DNA from: Entoloma clypeatum
Lineage: Eukaryota; Basidiomycota; Agaricomycetes; Agaricales; Entolomataceae
DNA: 64,000 bases
Assembly: GCA_963565915.1 (NCBI GenBank)
Contig: OY751489.1
Location: 992,001-1,056,000, forward strand
Direction of reading: 5' to 3'
In this document: positions 55,010-64,000 of the stretch, piece by piece
Numbering within the stretch: position 1 is the first letter of the stretch
Layout of the letters: each line of letters begins with the position of its first letter
The notes under the pieces: model-generated
Seen by the model: only the letters and a program-made list of their open reading frames with translations
The model's database searches: none
Told to the model about the DNA's origin: nothing
Position numbers and translations under genes: made by a program

Positions 55010-56100
55010 TATCTTATATATACATTGTCGTTCGTGCACATACCAGGAGCCTGTACTTCATTACATGTTGAAAAATTTATTTTTTTGTTCGACCCAAAGT
55101 CCTGTGGGCCATGATGTGGTATGAATGAAAAATTTGCCAATCATATGTTCCAAACCTCCTCTGCCTTGTACTATATAATGCTACAGAGTGTGTAGGTGTC
55201 ACTACAGAGGGCTACAGAATGTGTGGTGCCACTACAGAGTGCTACACATTAAATATACCCTCACTACAGCACTACAAGTCACTACAGCACTACATAGCAC
55301 TACATAGCACTGTGTAGCAAGGTCAGACTTTGCTGATGCAGTGATGCATCACTTTTATAGATGGGCCTCTAGTTTCACATAGGCACATCCAAATTTCTTA
55401 AATCTTGCACCATTTGAAAGCTTGTCATCTCTGCTTTAAGATGGCACCAACAATCTTGGGAAAATATTCAGTACAAGATGTGCTAAAGACAGAATCCTGA
55501 AGGGTTCAAACTTATGGAGTGATGCATCACTGTTACACTCATGTCACAAACATGTTCCCGACCTTTTTTATGGCTGCACCTTGTATCTATACCTCTAAGA
55601 ATGTATGTTTCACTTGGCTTCCACTTGGAGAGAGTTATACATGAAGGATCTGCATTTTTTCCATATTTCTGAGCATGAAAGATTTGAAATACACTTTTTC
55701 CAAGCCATTTTCAAGCTACAGGACAGGCTCTCAACATGTAAAACAGAGATAAATTGGTCTAACCTATTCTACAATACACAGCAATACTTGATCTTGACAT
55801 CCTGAGGCCTCGATGTGGGTTGTGGTGCTCGAGGGGGTGAATCAGTGGTGATGCATCACTACGTGGGTGATTTTTAAGTGATGCATCACTGGGTTAACGA
55901 TAGTAAGTATTGGCAGGGGTCGTCTGGAAAAGCCCACTTCTCGTAAACTCGAACTCGAAACCCATTAACGAGGGTTGGAGAAATATTTGCCAAGGAGTGG
56001 TCTTTTGCCAAGGAATGGTATTATTACATTGTAATCATCAGTGATCTTGCAATTGGACCCCCGATGGCGGTGCTAGTTCTCTCCGCCCTCCACCGCGACC
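55010..56100. other. Non-coding right part of the TIR element and upstream region of the sirtuin gene
   Basis: 55010-55903: ACTACAG/GCTACA repeats and four GTGATGCATCAC palindromes (55341, 55519, 55848, 55878). 55906-56100: intergenic, presumably the sirtuin promoter; no clear TATA box. Confidence 0.5.
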
Positions 56101-57709
56101 ATGGGACAGGGCCGTTACTCTAAAACGCCTTCGCCCACGTCTCAGAAGGGGAATTCAGTAGAATCAAAGCGCGCAAAAGATATTCGGAGCCTCGCAGAAT
56201 ACATCTCTTCCAACAAATGCTCAAGGATTGTGTTGATGGTATGTGTCCAGAGGAAAATGACGTGTACGTTATGCATACGTATCATTGACGTTAAACTGTG
56301 TCATTACTAGCTAGGTGCTGGTAGGGTCTATTCCATACAGACTACGTTGCTCGTCAGACTCGTGGCTTATCATATAACACTGAAGGGGTCAGCACATCGG
56401 CTGGAATCCCCGATTTTAGGTCCCCCGGAACAGGCAAGTGGTGCAAAGCGAATCTCGGGTTGAATCACCTTCTAATCGGTGCGATGTATATATCTAGGTC
56501 TATATGTGAGTTTCTCATGTTCTTTCCGGGAAGAGTCCCAGTCTTAAAAATGAAAGTCCAACCTTGCCCGACTTAAACTCCCATACCCCGAAGCAGTATT
56601 TGAAATCAACTTCTTCCGAAACAATCCAATCCCTTGTAAGCCCCACATCTTCCAAACCCTCCGCGAGAACCAAAGCATATCGACATCCTCTATCCGTTCC
56701 TCCAGTCTACACCCTCGCCTCAGAACTCTACCCTGGCTCTTATCGCCCCACGCCCACCCACTCCTTCGTCAAGCTCCTCTCTACACGCGGTCTCCTTCAC
56801 ATGTGCTTCACACAAAACATTGATACCCTTGAACGCCGCGCGGGTGTGCCGATAGACAAAATCGTAGAAGCGCACGGAAGTTTCGCAACGCAACGCTGCA
56901 TAGACTGCAAGCATCCATACCCAGACGAGGCCATGCGAGAATGTATCCTCGGTTCGACGGAGGAGGAGGCGCGGATACCGCGGTGTGAGAGACAGAGCTG
57001 TGGTGGTCTCGTCAAACCTGACATCGTATTCTTTGGAGAGGGGGTGTGTATCCCATTCACCTCTATTTTGAACCACCCACTTCGGCGGGTGGCCCTCTCT
57101 TCTCAGAGCTGGAACTGACCATACACACAGCTTCCAGACCGATTCGCTCAGCGTTATACCGACGTCGCTGATGCTGATCTGCTGATCATCATGGGGACGT
57201 CGTTGACAGTTCATCCCTTCGCCTCGTTGGCTCAAATGGCGGACCCTCGGAGATGTCGGCGCGTCTTGATCAATCTCGAGCGCGTCAGTGATCTAGGACG
57301 CCGACCAGGAGACGTAGTTCTGTTGGGCGAATGCGATGCAATTGTGAAGGAGCTTTGCTCAGAACTGGGCTGGGGCGATGAGCTAGAGAAGACATGGGCG
57401 GAGACCGAGGATACCGTGAGGGATGCTGTTGCGAATGATAAGCGAGCAGAGAAGAAGCTGGTTGGAGAAGCCAAGAAAGAGAAAAGGGATTTGGAGAAAG
57501 AGATGGAGAAGATTACTGAAGCGCTTCAGAAGAGGCTTGACCTCATTGACGAGCCGGTGCCTGCAAATACGAAGAGTGGTCATCAGGGAAGTGATACGCC
57601 TCTCTGCAAGGATGAAGCAGAGGAGGGCAAGGAAGAGAGTCAAGAAGATGGTTTTGCTTTGAAAGACGAGAGAAAAGATGAGGACCGGAAGGATGACGTG
57701 AAACTGTGA
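56101..57709 (+). CDS. NAD-dependent protein deacetylase, Hst2-type sirtuin
   Basis: Sir2-family enzyme: removes acetyl groups from lysines using NAD+, as Hst2/SIRT2 do on histone and cytoplasmic targets. Gene model: exons 56101-56238, 56311-56320, 56386-56433, 56498-56505, 56557-56635, 56706-57043 and 57131-57709, 1200 nt, 399 aa. Motifs: GAGVSTSAGIPDFRSP (from residue 48), FTQNIDTLE (129-137), catalytic His 151 in EAHGSF, zinc ligands Cys 159, 162, 188 and 193, then DIVFFGE and MGTSLTVHPFA. The C-terminal 130 residues are charged (Lys/Glu) and probably coiled. Two exons are only 10 and 8 nt, and the intron after exon 3 begins GC. Start chosen for its Kozak-like GCGACCATGG. The sum of exons divisible by three supports the model. 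Confidence 0.92.
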
Positions 57710-58150
57710 CTGTATACACACTTGTATTATCGGTGCGTCTGTATTGTTGAACCTCGCTTGTACACCAGTGACCATGACATATGGTTGAGAGACAATCAAT
57801 CGGGCTGAAACCCCTCTACCACCTCGCGTTCCTCGATCTGAGCCAGAAGTCTCCTCTGTGTCCGCATTCAACTCATTCTCAAGCCAAGCAGCGCGTCTGA
57901 AAAAATCGCACGATGACCAAAGGAGAGAGAAATCGGGCTAATGAGCGTCGCCTGTGACCCCCAGATGTCGAGACAGCGGCCTTTAATTTAGGGGATCAAC
58001 TCCACTGGAACGTACGTTTGCTTCATTCATGCACCAACAGAAAGAATACTAACTCATTCAAGTGCAATACAAATACAGGAACACGAGAGCAAACGTTCAT
58101 AACCTCTTGCCAGCCATTACAAATACAGAGCTGAGTAGAAATCTTTGCGT
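57710..58150. other. Convergent intergenic region
   Basis: Between the ends of the sirtuin (+) and the CsbD-like gene (-). Nothing else recognised; both 3' UTRs lie here. Confidence 0.5.
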
Positions 58151-58834
58151 TCAATACCCGTATCCTTGGCCAGAGCCTTGGGTACCTTGAGGCTGCTGGG
58201 ATCCTTGAAGATGGCCAGTCTGAACGGGCGGATGAATGAGAAGCTCGGGATATCGCAGAATTCTCGGATGCCGTACCTGCCTCTCTTGTCCTTTCTCGAC
58301 CATACCAGGCTTCCCCATCATCTTTCCTGCTACCTTCTCGGCCCCACCTAACAGATCATTAGATTGTTATGATCGACGACCAGACAAAACAAAGGAATCT
58401 CACCCCGAATCTGCTCACCAACGGAGGGGTGCTGAGTCTGCTGCGTTGGTCCGGCACCTTGGCCCGTCTGGTACTCACCCATACCGCCGCTGGATTGCAT
58501 GCGAGGTTGTACACCGCTTGCTTCCCGACCTCTCTCTTGTTGCATACCGCCCGCGGCGCCGCTGGATTGCAATCCGCTAGGGTGTTGCATGCTTGCACCG
58601 CCGGGTTCCATACTGCTCGCTGGCATGGCGCCTGCTCCCGCGGACAATTGCGGGTCGCTCAGCGAATGTTCCTGGCCACGCCGGCGCTGTTGCGGATCTG
58701 CGTGAAATATTTTTTGCCCGAAGTTATTGCAGTTATTTGCATGAACTCGTACCCATTTCAGTGGTAGCGAATCCGGTTGATCCCGTGGTTGGATTGTAAG
58801 GTTCGTCTGATCTGTAACTTTTGGGTTCGGACAT
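58151..58834 (-). CDS. Small Gln/Gly-rich protein with CsbD-like segment (171 aa)
   Basis: Four exons on the minus strand: 58834-58753, 58697-58404, 58347-58277 and 58219-58151; 516 nt, introns of 55-57 nt with GT-AG ends. The N-terminal and middle parts are low-complexity (Met, Gln, Gly, Ser). The C-terminal third has GEQIRGGAEKVAGKMMGKP and then GMVEKGQERQ, which resembles the CsbD-like stress-protein repeat and similar segments in small fungal proteins, then a Gln/Gly tail ending GYGY. Soluble, no signal peptide or membrane span. TATATAAA lies 41-48 nt upstream of the ATG (58882-58875), suggesting a strongly inducible promoter. Function not established; stress or DNA-binding role is only a family-level guess. 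Confidence 0.7.
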
Positions 58835-59087
58835 GATGGATAACTTTGTGGAGGTGAGATGTGTTTTTCGCTTCATTTATATAGAAAATCTTGGAGTGCT
58901 GCGATGACGCTGGAATGACGTGTAAGGTGACGCGTAATAGTGTGTGTTCTCCCCAGACGCGTACACAACACGTACATACATACAAACAGAGAATGTGGGT
59001 CGCGATGGTAGTCCAAAGATGATGTGGCTGTGCGCCGTTCAACACTCTCCTACTATCAGTCACTGTTGAGGTTGATCATACACCTTC
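58835..59087. promoter_or_regulatory. Divergent promoter region
   Basis: 253 bp shared by the CsbD-like gene (-) and the oxygenase gene (+). TATATAAA for the minus gene at 58882-58875. No TATA seen for the plus gene. Confidence 0.5.
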
Positions 59088-60007
59088 ATGTCGTCTTCGA
59101 CTCCTGACACCAAAGTCACTCCGATTGACTTCTCCCAAACAACACTCGCACAACCCTACTGCCTTTTCTATGCCAAAGTCATAGATGACCTCCTCACACC
59201 CGAAGAGTGCGCAGATCTTCTAGCTCTAGCCCAGCCCTCAGACGGGGACGCAGAACCATGGAACCCAGCAGGATTAAGCGCTGGCTCTGATCGCCAACAG
59301 ACCGTTCATTCTAATTTTCGCAACAGCGATCGCGTCCTCGTCTTCAACACAGAAGCAGCGCAGCTTATCTATGACAAGCTGCGTCCATATGTTGAGGAGA
59401 TACATGACATACGGCCCGATGGTCGGTGGGCCACCATCACAGGAAAGATCGGGAGTAAGCATGCTCCGACATGGACCCTGGTTGGGTGTGTACCATTTCT
59501 CACCATCAGGATCCAACCCTCCTGATATCACGTAGAGTCAACTCACGTCTAAGTTTTCTCCGATATAGACCGAGTCAATATTTTAAACCCCACTGCGATG
59601 GGCTAAACGAGATCGGGTCCCAGAAGTCGTTCGTCACGCTGCATCTGTACCTCAACGACTCCACGGCAGCCGATGACCCTATCTCATCCACTACGACTGC
59701 AACAGGGACTTCAGAAGCTTCGAGCACTCCCATTCCGTCTTCAGTAACGCTGCCCCTCGGAGGAGACGACGCACTGGGGAGTAATAACGCAACGCCCGGT
59801 ATTGGAGCAAGGGGGGACGAGGAAGAACCTCTTGAAGGCGGTGCCACGCGCTTCTGGGCGCCCGATAGAAAGGCATATATGGATGTGTTTCCCAAGGTTG
59901 GTCGTGCGTTGCTCTTCCAGCAGCGCATGCTTCTCCATAGCGGCGAACCAGTGACGCGCGGGACCAAGTACACCATGCGGAGCGATCTCATGTTTGAAAA
60001 GAAGTGA
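59088..60007 (+). CDS. Prolyl-4-hydroxylase-like 2-oxoglutarate/Fe(II) dioxygenase (289 aa)
   Basis: Hydroxylates a peptidyl or small-molecule substrate using O2 and 2-oxoglutarate; substrate unknown. Two exons, 59088-59485 and 59536-60007 (870 nt), intron 50 nt. The double-stranded beta-helix fold is indicated by the HxD motif KPHCDG (His 152, Asp 154), the distal His 267 in LLHSGEPV and the 2-oxoglutarate-binding Lys 277 in TRGTKYTMRSDLMF. VTLHLYLND and GGATRFW fill the core strands. A Ser/Thr/Gly-rich low-complexity loop (about residues 185-230) is inserted between them. No signal peptide, so cytosolic or nuclear rather than an ER collagen-type enzyme. Similar single-domain proteins are common in basidiomycetes. 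Confidence 0.88.
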
Positions 60008-60330
60008 TGAAAACCAAAATGTACTCAAAGCTTGATGGAATATATGCGAGGATCGTGGTCCGTGGAGACCCTCACTAGTCCGGTATAGAACGGATGACAT
60101 GAAGCGAATGACAGTGACGTTCCGAGATCCGACGGACCACGGAGCTGACGTTCACCAGTCCGCAGCCACTGTAACGGGCCGATGACATTGATGATGGCTA
60201 TTAACTCGAATCAGGGACGAAGAGTTTGAGCATGATCACTAGTCGGTCCACAGAAGTACAAAGTATACAGAGATTAAAGATTGTAACAGGGGCACGTGTG
60301 TAACAAGGGCGATTCCTTTCGGTCGGTGGA
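60008..60330. other. Convergent intergenic region
   Basis: 3' ends of the oxygenase (+) and the Cys-rich gene (-). No gene seen. Confidence 0.5.
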
Positions 60331-60899
60331 TCAGCAGCACATCTCGCAAGGGCAACCTGTGATTGGGTATGTTGAGCTTACAGAAGCTTCATAAATGAAA
60401 CCAACGTACATATGATATCCCCAATGCAACTACAGCAACCCTGCGGAACGCGATCGATAAGCGAAAGGTAGGGGTAGCCATACTTGAGAATGAACAAACC
60501 TCGCAGCATTCTGTCATACGGGATGACGGAGATCAGTATTTCGGCCCGGAATAAACGAATAGAAGGCTGACCGAAACACAAGAAGCAACCGACTATGCCG
60601 AGGAAGCAATCCTGGAAAAGAGCTTGTCGGTGAACACGGAACGGGAAGAGGGAGCGATAACGTACTTTGGCCGCGCCGCCCCCACGAAGCCTGCGTGCGT
60701 GATTGTGTCCATGATGGTGCTCCTGAGTCGAAGGTGCGGTCGGCTTCACGGTCACTGTAGACACGACTGTTAGCGGACCCCCATCCGAAGAGATTACATA
60801 GGGAATATATGCACTCATTTGGATCGAATCCGTCGGCTGGGTCGACACCAGAGAGATCTTAGCGGTGGCGGGGACAGAAATGGGCTGTTGCTGAGCCAT
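60331..60899 (-). CDS. Small protein with Cys-rich C-terminal tail (113 aa)
   Basis: Five exons on the minus strand: 60899-60666, 60611-60572, 60510-60500, 60440-60410 and 60356-60331; 342 nt, all introns 53-61 nt, GT-AG. The first 78 residues are polar with a His-rich patch (EHHHGHNH) and RRLRGGG. The last 35 residues hold 13 Cys in a hydrophobic setting (DCFLGIVGCFLCFECCEG then CCPCEMCC at the end). The layout resembles CYSTM-type small membrane-associated Cys-rich proteins; palmitoylation or metal binding is possible. The third exon is only 11 nt. TATAAA at 60945-60940, about 40 nt before the ATG. Function unknown. Confidence 0.75.
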
Positions 60900-62936
60900 G
60901 ATGGGTGCGTGGAGAAGGTGGGAGAAGAAAACTCCCCTCTTTATATGTGACCCTTTATGGCTTCAATAAAAATAGAATGGCAATCGGAGTTATGTCATAG
61001 TAGCTATTTTAATCTCAACCAACGCTGCCAACTTGAACAACCTGCATCGTGGGTACCACGCATGGCCAAGTAGGCGTGCCATCATAGGGGTCTCGGGCTT
61101 TTCTTAAAAACGAGCCTCGAAAGCTTGGCAAGGAGTTTCGTGGGGCGTTGCCCCGGAGTCAGGTTGAGGCCACGTCAAGACATCGGCGTCATAAATTATA
61201 ACATGGGGAGGCGGAGGAGTCCGGCATTTGGTTCCGGTGGTCCTCAAGGCAACCTTGTGAATGCTTGAAAGTGGCAGGACTCTCGACTGCGTGTATTCCA
61301 CTCTGGGCCGGATCCATTTTCTCATCCTCGGCATCAGGCTGTGGGTCGAGATTCTTTGCAAAACCCGGATTGCTCTTGCAGTTATTGACTGTACGGCCCG
61401 CTGATACGGCGCATCTCATTCATTAATGGCCAAATTCCCTCAGAACAATATGGATCGAAAATCTGGAATGACGCGCTTCAAAATCCAATGGATCCAAAGG
61501 ATGCTATTCCCCAATCCTTGCTTGGACCAATCAAGAAGTGCTTCTCGTTTAGTTGCACGGTGAGTACTCAAGCGCATTTCCCAAGTCCGGGTCCCCGAAC
61601 AATCCTCGGCCTGATATCTGACTGGCCTATCAATAGGCATATTTTGATCGCTTGTTACCGCACCGCCTCATGTCAGATCTATGAATATGAATACACGTTC
61701 ACTCTCAAGTTCACGTTCTCACTTATCATAGTGAGTCCGACGCCCACGCAACCAACACAACAACCTAATCCATTCGATCTAGGCGGCCCATCTTGGCCGC
61801 GTTGTCTACAAACGGTTCACAAACAAGTCGCCCAGTGATACGAGAATTCCGTCAAGTAATATGTTGGGCTACGCAAGGATGGTCGGTGTCTGCTTGCCTT
61901 TCGCTGAAGGTAGGTATTTGACACTGTTGTAGAAACTTGATCAAGGAATAACTTTTGCGATGATCTCAGCGATCAGAAATTCCTTCTTTTCGCGTTCACC
62001 TTTTGGCTCAGCCACGCCTGCACGCTTGCCGCTATTGCCTGCCCACCGACTGGATTTATCTCGACCGAATGCAGACTCAACGACAGCTGCTGATTGCGCT
62101 GTGCTCGTGTTGTTTTACCTTGGTGAGCTTGTCAATGTCTGATTCGCAGGACACTGGTCCGGTATGGTACTGACAAGGACTAACAGTCTCAGGCCAATTC
62201 TCGATACGGACCGCCCTCAAGTTCAAGGAAAGACTGGAGTCAAGCCGACAGAGCGGCCATCGATACAGACACGCGTATTGACCTTGGCGACAGGGTACAT
62301 TGTCGTCGCTTGGCCTTCGTGGCGCGTTGGGAAGGAATGTTTCCGGCTCCACGGACGGTGCAAAAATAGAATCACAACATCGCCGCCGCTCGCACAAATG
62401 GAGACTGGATAGAAGATTCAGCGACGATTAGCCCAGTCTCGGCCGAGAATTCGTCTGGACCAGTGCAAGAGATCCCTGAGGTATGTCCTCAGACACCTCA
62501 CCAAAGCCTCAACCAATTTGGGACCCATTCGCAGGGATTTCGAGGCTGCGAACCTTCATATTCGGGGTGCATCAATAATATCAGACCCAAGTAGCGATTT
62601 GCCGGAACTGTTACCATTTGGTTGTCTTCAAGGCAACAGCAACTCGAACCTGAAGACATTCACATAAAAGTGCCTCACAAAAATGCGGGCAGGATAATCT
62701 TGCAAGAGTCTTTAGAACGCTTCCAGGCTCACTTTCAACTTTCAAAGTGAGTCGTTTGCTTGATTCCCCACATTCTACATCCCTTGTGCTGCGTTCGTGA
62801 TTCCGAATTGAGACGATAGTGGTGAACGAGGATTGTATTCGTGGCCGTTATTGCTGATCGACGATCGACCACTGACCGTTCCCTTGAAGTACTAGGATCA
62901 TTCGAAGATTTGGGGGCAATCGAGGGTCAAGGCTGG
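60900..62936. other. Two kilobases without a supportable gene
   Basis: Scattered short ORFs on both strands, none with a recognisable motif. A hydrophobic stretch near 61975-62130 could be exons of a membrane protein, but I could not build a consistent model. The proximal part carries the promoter of the Cys-rich gene. Confidence 0.4.
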
Positions 62937-64000
62937 ATGAACCAAAATCATGCACTGATCTGGCGGGCCGTACGAACGACCAATGTGAGCGTCTGATCCA
63001 GTCTGATCCATCTTTGCCACCGATCTCATTCTCATCCTCGCCTCCAGTGTCTGCATGGTAAGCGTGCTTCTCTTCTTTTTCATGAGCATCTTTTATATAA
63101 GCGTGGTCTGTTTTAACAGCGGCCTCGACTGCTCTTTTGGTCAGTTGCTTTGCACATATTTCCTTACCCCCTCTCAGCTGCTTACAGGTCTACGACTACG
63201 CGTGCACTTTCATTCTTGAAGTGCAGCTCATCTGGAGTGCTCCTTGGAGTATTTTGAAATGCTTGTATATCGTGACAAGATACGTTCCCTTCGTCTTCCA
63301 TGGCCTTCTCCCTTATCATGGTGGGTCTTATCTCACGAACTCAGAACATTGCTTTGACACTAATTCATCTGCGCAGGCGGGGTGACGAAACCCGTGCCGC
63401 TTGAGCGTTGTCTACACACAGAAAGGTTTTACACGGGTAAGTTTAAACTACACTTGCTATTCAAAATTCAATACCTAGTCGTCTTCGAGTACTGACCGGT
63501 CATACCAGGAATGATCTCTATCTGCATGATAACTGCTGAAAGTACGTACTTTCTCGTGCCGTTTCATGAGGTTTGGCGATCAACTAGGCTTCAGCTATCT
63601 TCACCCTCAGAACCTGGGCTGTGTCAGCCAGAAATCGCTGGACGAGGATGTTCTTCGTCTTCGTTTTCGTTTCAACCTTTATTTCTGGTTGCGTCTTTAG
63701 TGGGCTCTGGCTCAGTAACGCCAGACACGCGAAGCGTGCGTCACTCGATCGATTGTTTTGTTGACGACCCTGATTTGATTCGATACTATGCGCTAATGCA
63801 GTCTCATCCCAACCGATTGAATTCATCTCGGCAGACTGCTATTTCATAGGTAGACACCCATTGTTATCCGTCAATTACGCTATGATTGCGTTGTTCTACT
63901 TGCGTGAGTTCAATTCTCACTGTTGAACTTCGAGCAGACAGTGATCACGAATTTCGAACTTAGTCGGTCTCTTTCTGATGTCTGTAAGAGGGTACCAAGA
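62937..64000 (+). CDS. DUF6533-type multi-pass membrane protein, partial model
   Basis: Proposed exons: 62937-62984, 63048-63057, 63120-63139, 63188-63320, 63377-63436, 63509-63541 and 63595-63759, then uncertain and possibly running off the window. The first exons read RAVRTTN... and end in ...ALLVYDYACTF; exon 4 has EVQLIWSAPWSILKCLY and TRYVPFV, the start of the DUF6533 domain typical of Agaricomycetes. Later segments are hydrophobic (GMISICMITAE, TIFTLRTWAVSARNRW, RMFFVFVFVSTFISGCVF), consistent with several transmembrane helices. Exon phases agree up to 63759. The first two exons, including a 10-nt one, rest on family resemblance only. Function of the family is unknown. Confidence 0.6.

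Larger units (their letters stand above)
51011..55903. mobile_element. Candidate non-autonomous DNA transposon with 14-bp TIRs
   Basis: CTATCGTTAACCCA at 51011-51024 and its exact inverse at 55890-55903, each bounded outside by TA (51009-51010 and 55904-55905), consistent with a TA target duplication. Subterminal zones hold GTAGTGCTGTAGTG-like repeats on the left (51050-51190) and their complement CACTACAGCACTAC on the right (55190-55320), plus AGTGATGCATCACT palindromes on the right. The 4.9-kb interior has minisatellites, a LINE tail and a tRNA-like repeat, and no transposase ORF. Confidence 0.5.

Noticed and set aside
53944..55039. Long overlapping ORFs (up to 304 codons) on both strands
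   Set aside because: They lie in a minisatellite whose ~20-21 bp unit leaves every frame open; products are low-complexity and frames are not favoured.
61440..62480. A membrane-protein gene with several exons
   Set aside because: Hydrophobic stretches occur in different frames and I could not find consistent splice sites or a known domain.
63850..64000. Final exons of the DUF6533 gene
   Set aside because: Several hydrophobic frames are possible but no donor/acceptor pair kept the phase; left unresolved.

Overview
The window looks like a repeat-dense segment of a basidiomycete (Agaricomycete-type) fungal genome. Evidence: short 50-90 nt introns, several micro-exons, a DUF6533-like membrane protein gene at the right edge, a small Cys-rich-tail protein, and chromodomain Ty3/gypsy and Ty1/copia retrotransposons making up about three quarters of the sequence.

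Layout. 1-18440: old, nested Ty3/gypsy copies, all on the minus strand. Gy-A runs off the left edge. Chromovirus Chr-1 (1915-8993) is split by an LTR-like insert that itself holds a solo LTR. Gy-B is a CpG-decayed relative of Gy-A, split by the complete chromovirus Chr-2 (11138-17787, TSD GGGTC). 18837-38373: chromovirus Chr-5 (TSD GTTAT), nested: Chr-3 (23915-30366, plus strand, TSD ATTTT) sits in its gag and a copia element, Cop-1 (31135-38122, TSD GAAGG), sits in its 5' LTR. Cop-1 is broken by a further 1.27-kb LTR-like insert. 38592-44991: Chr-4 (TSD ATATG), an almost exact internal copy of Chr-2 with different LTRs. 44997-50792: AT-rich DNA, an old copia-type LTR split by a 5'-truncated LINE (12-bp TSD, poly-A) and by a solo LTR (TSD CATCT), then a second old LTR within a minisatellite. 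51011-55903: a candidate DNA transposon with 14-bp terminal inverted repeats and TA duplications, filled with ~20-bp minisatellites and no transposase. 56101-64000: host genes: an Hst2-type sirtuin, a CsbD-like small protein, a prolyl-4-hydroxylase-like oxygenase, a Cys-rich-tail protein and the start of a DUF6533-type membrane protein.

How it works together. Chr-3 is the only copy with intact gag and pol (1202 aa) and LTRs differing at one base, so it is the likely autonomous driver. Chr-2 and Chr-4 share premature stops yet inserted independently, so they were probably mobilised in trans. Three independent families share one arrangement: TATA box, 25-26 nt, then a 10-12 nt motif whose exact complement lies 2 nt past the 5' LTR. 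This is the signature expected of Tf1/sushi-type self-primed reverse transcription. The chromoviruses Chr-2, -3 and -4 also carry an extra ~120-aa ORF between pol and the 3' LTR that stays open even where gag and pol are broken; it is the best candidate here for an undescribed component. CpG-to-TpG/CpA decay explains most inactivating lesions.
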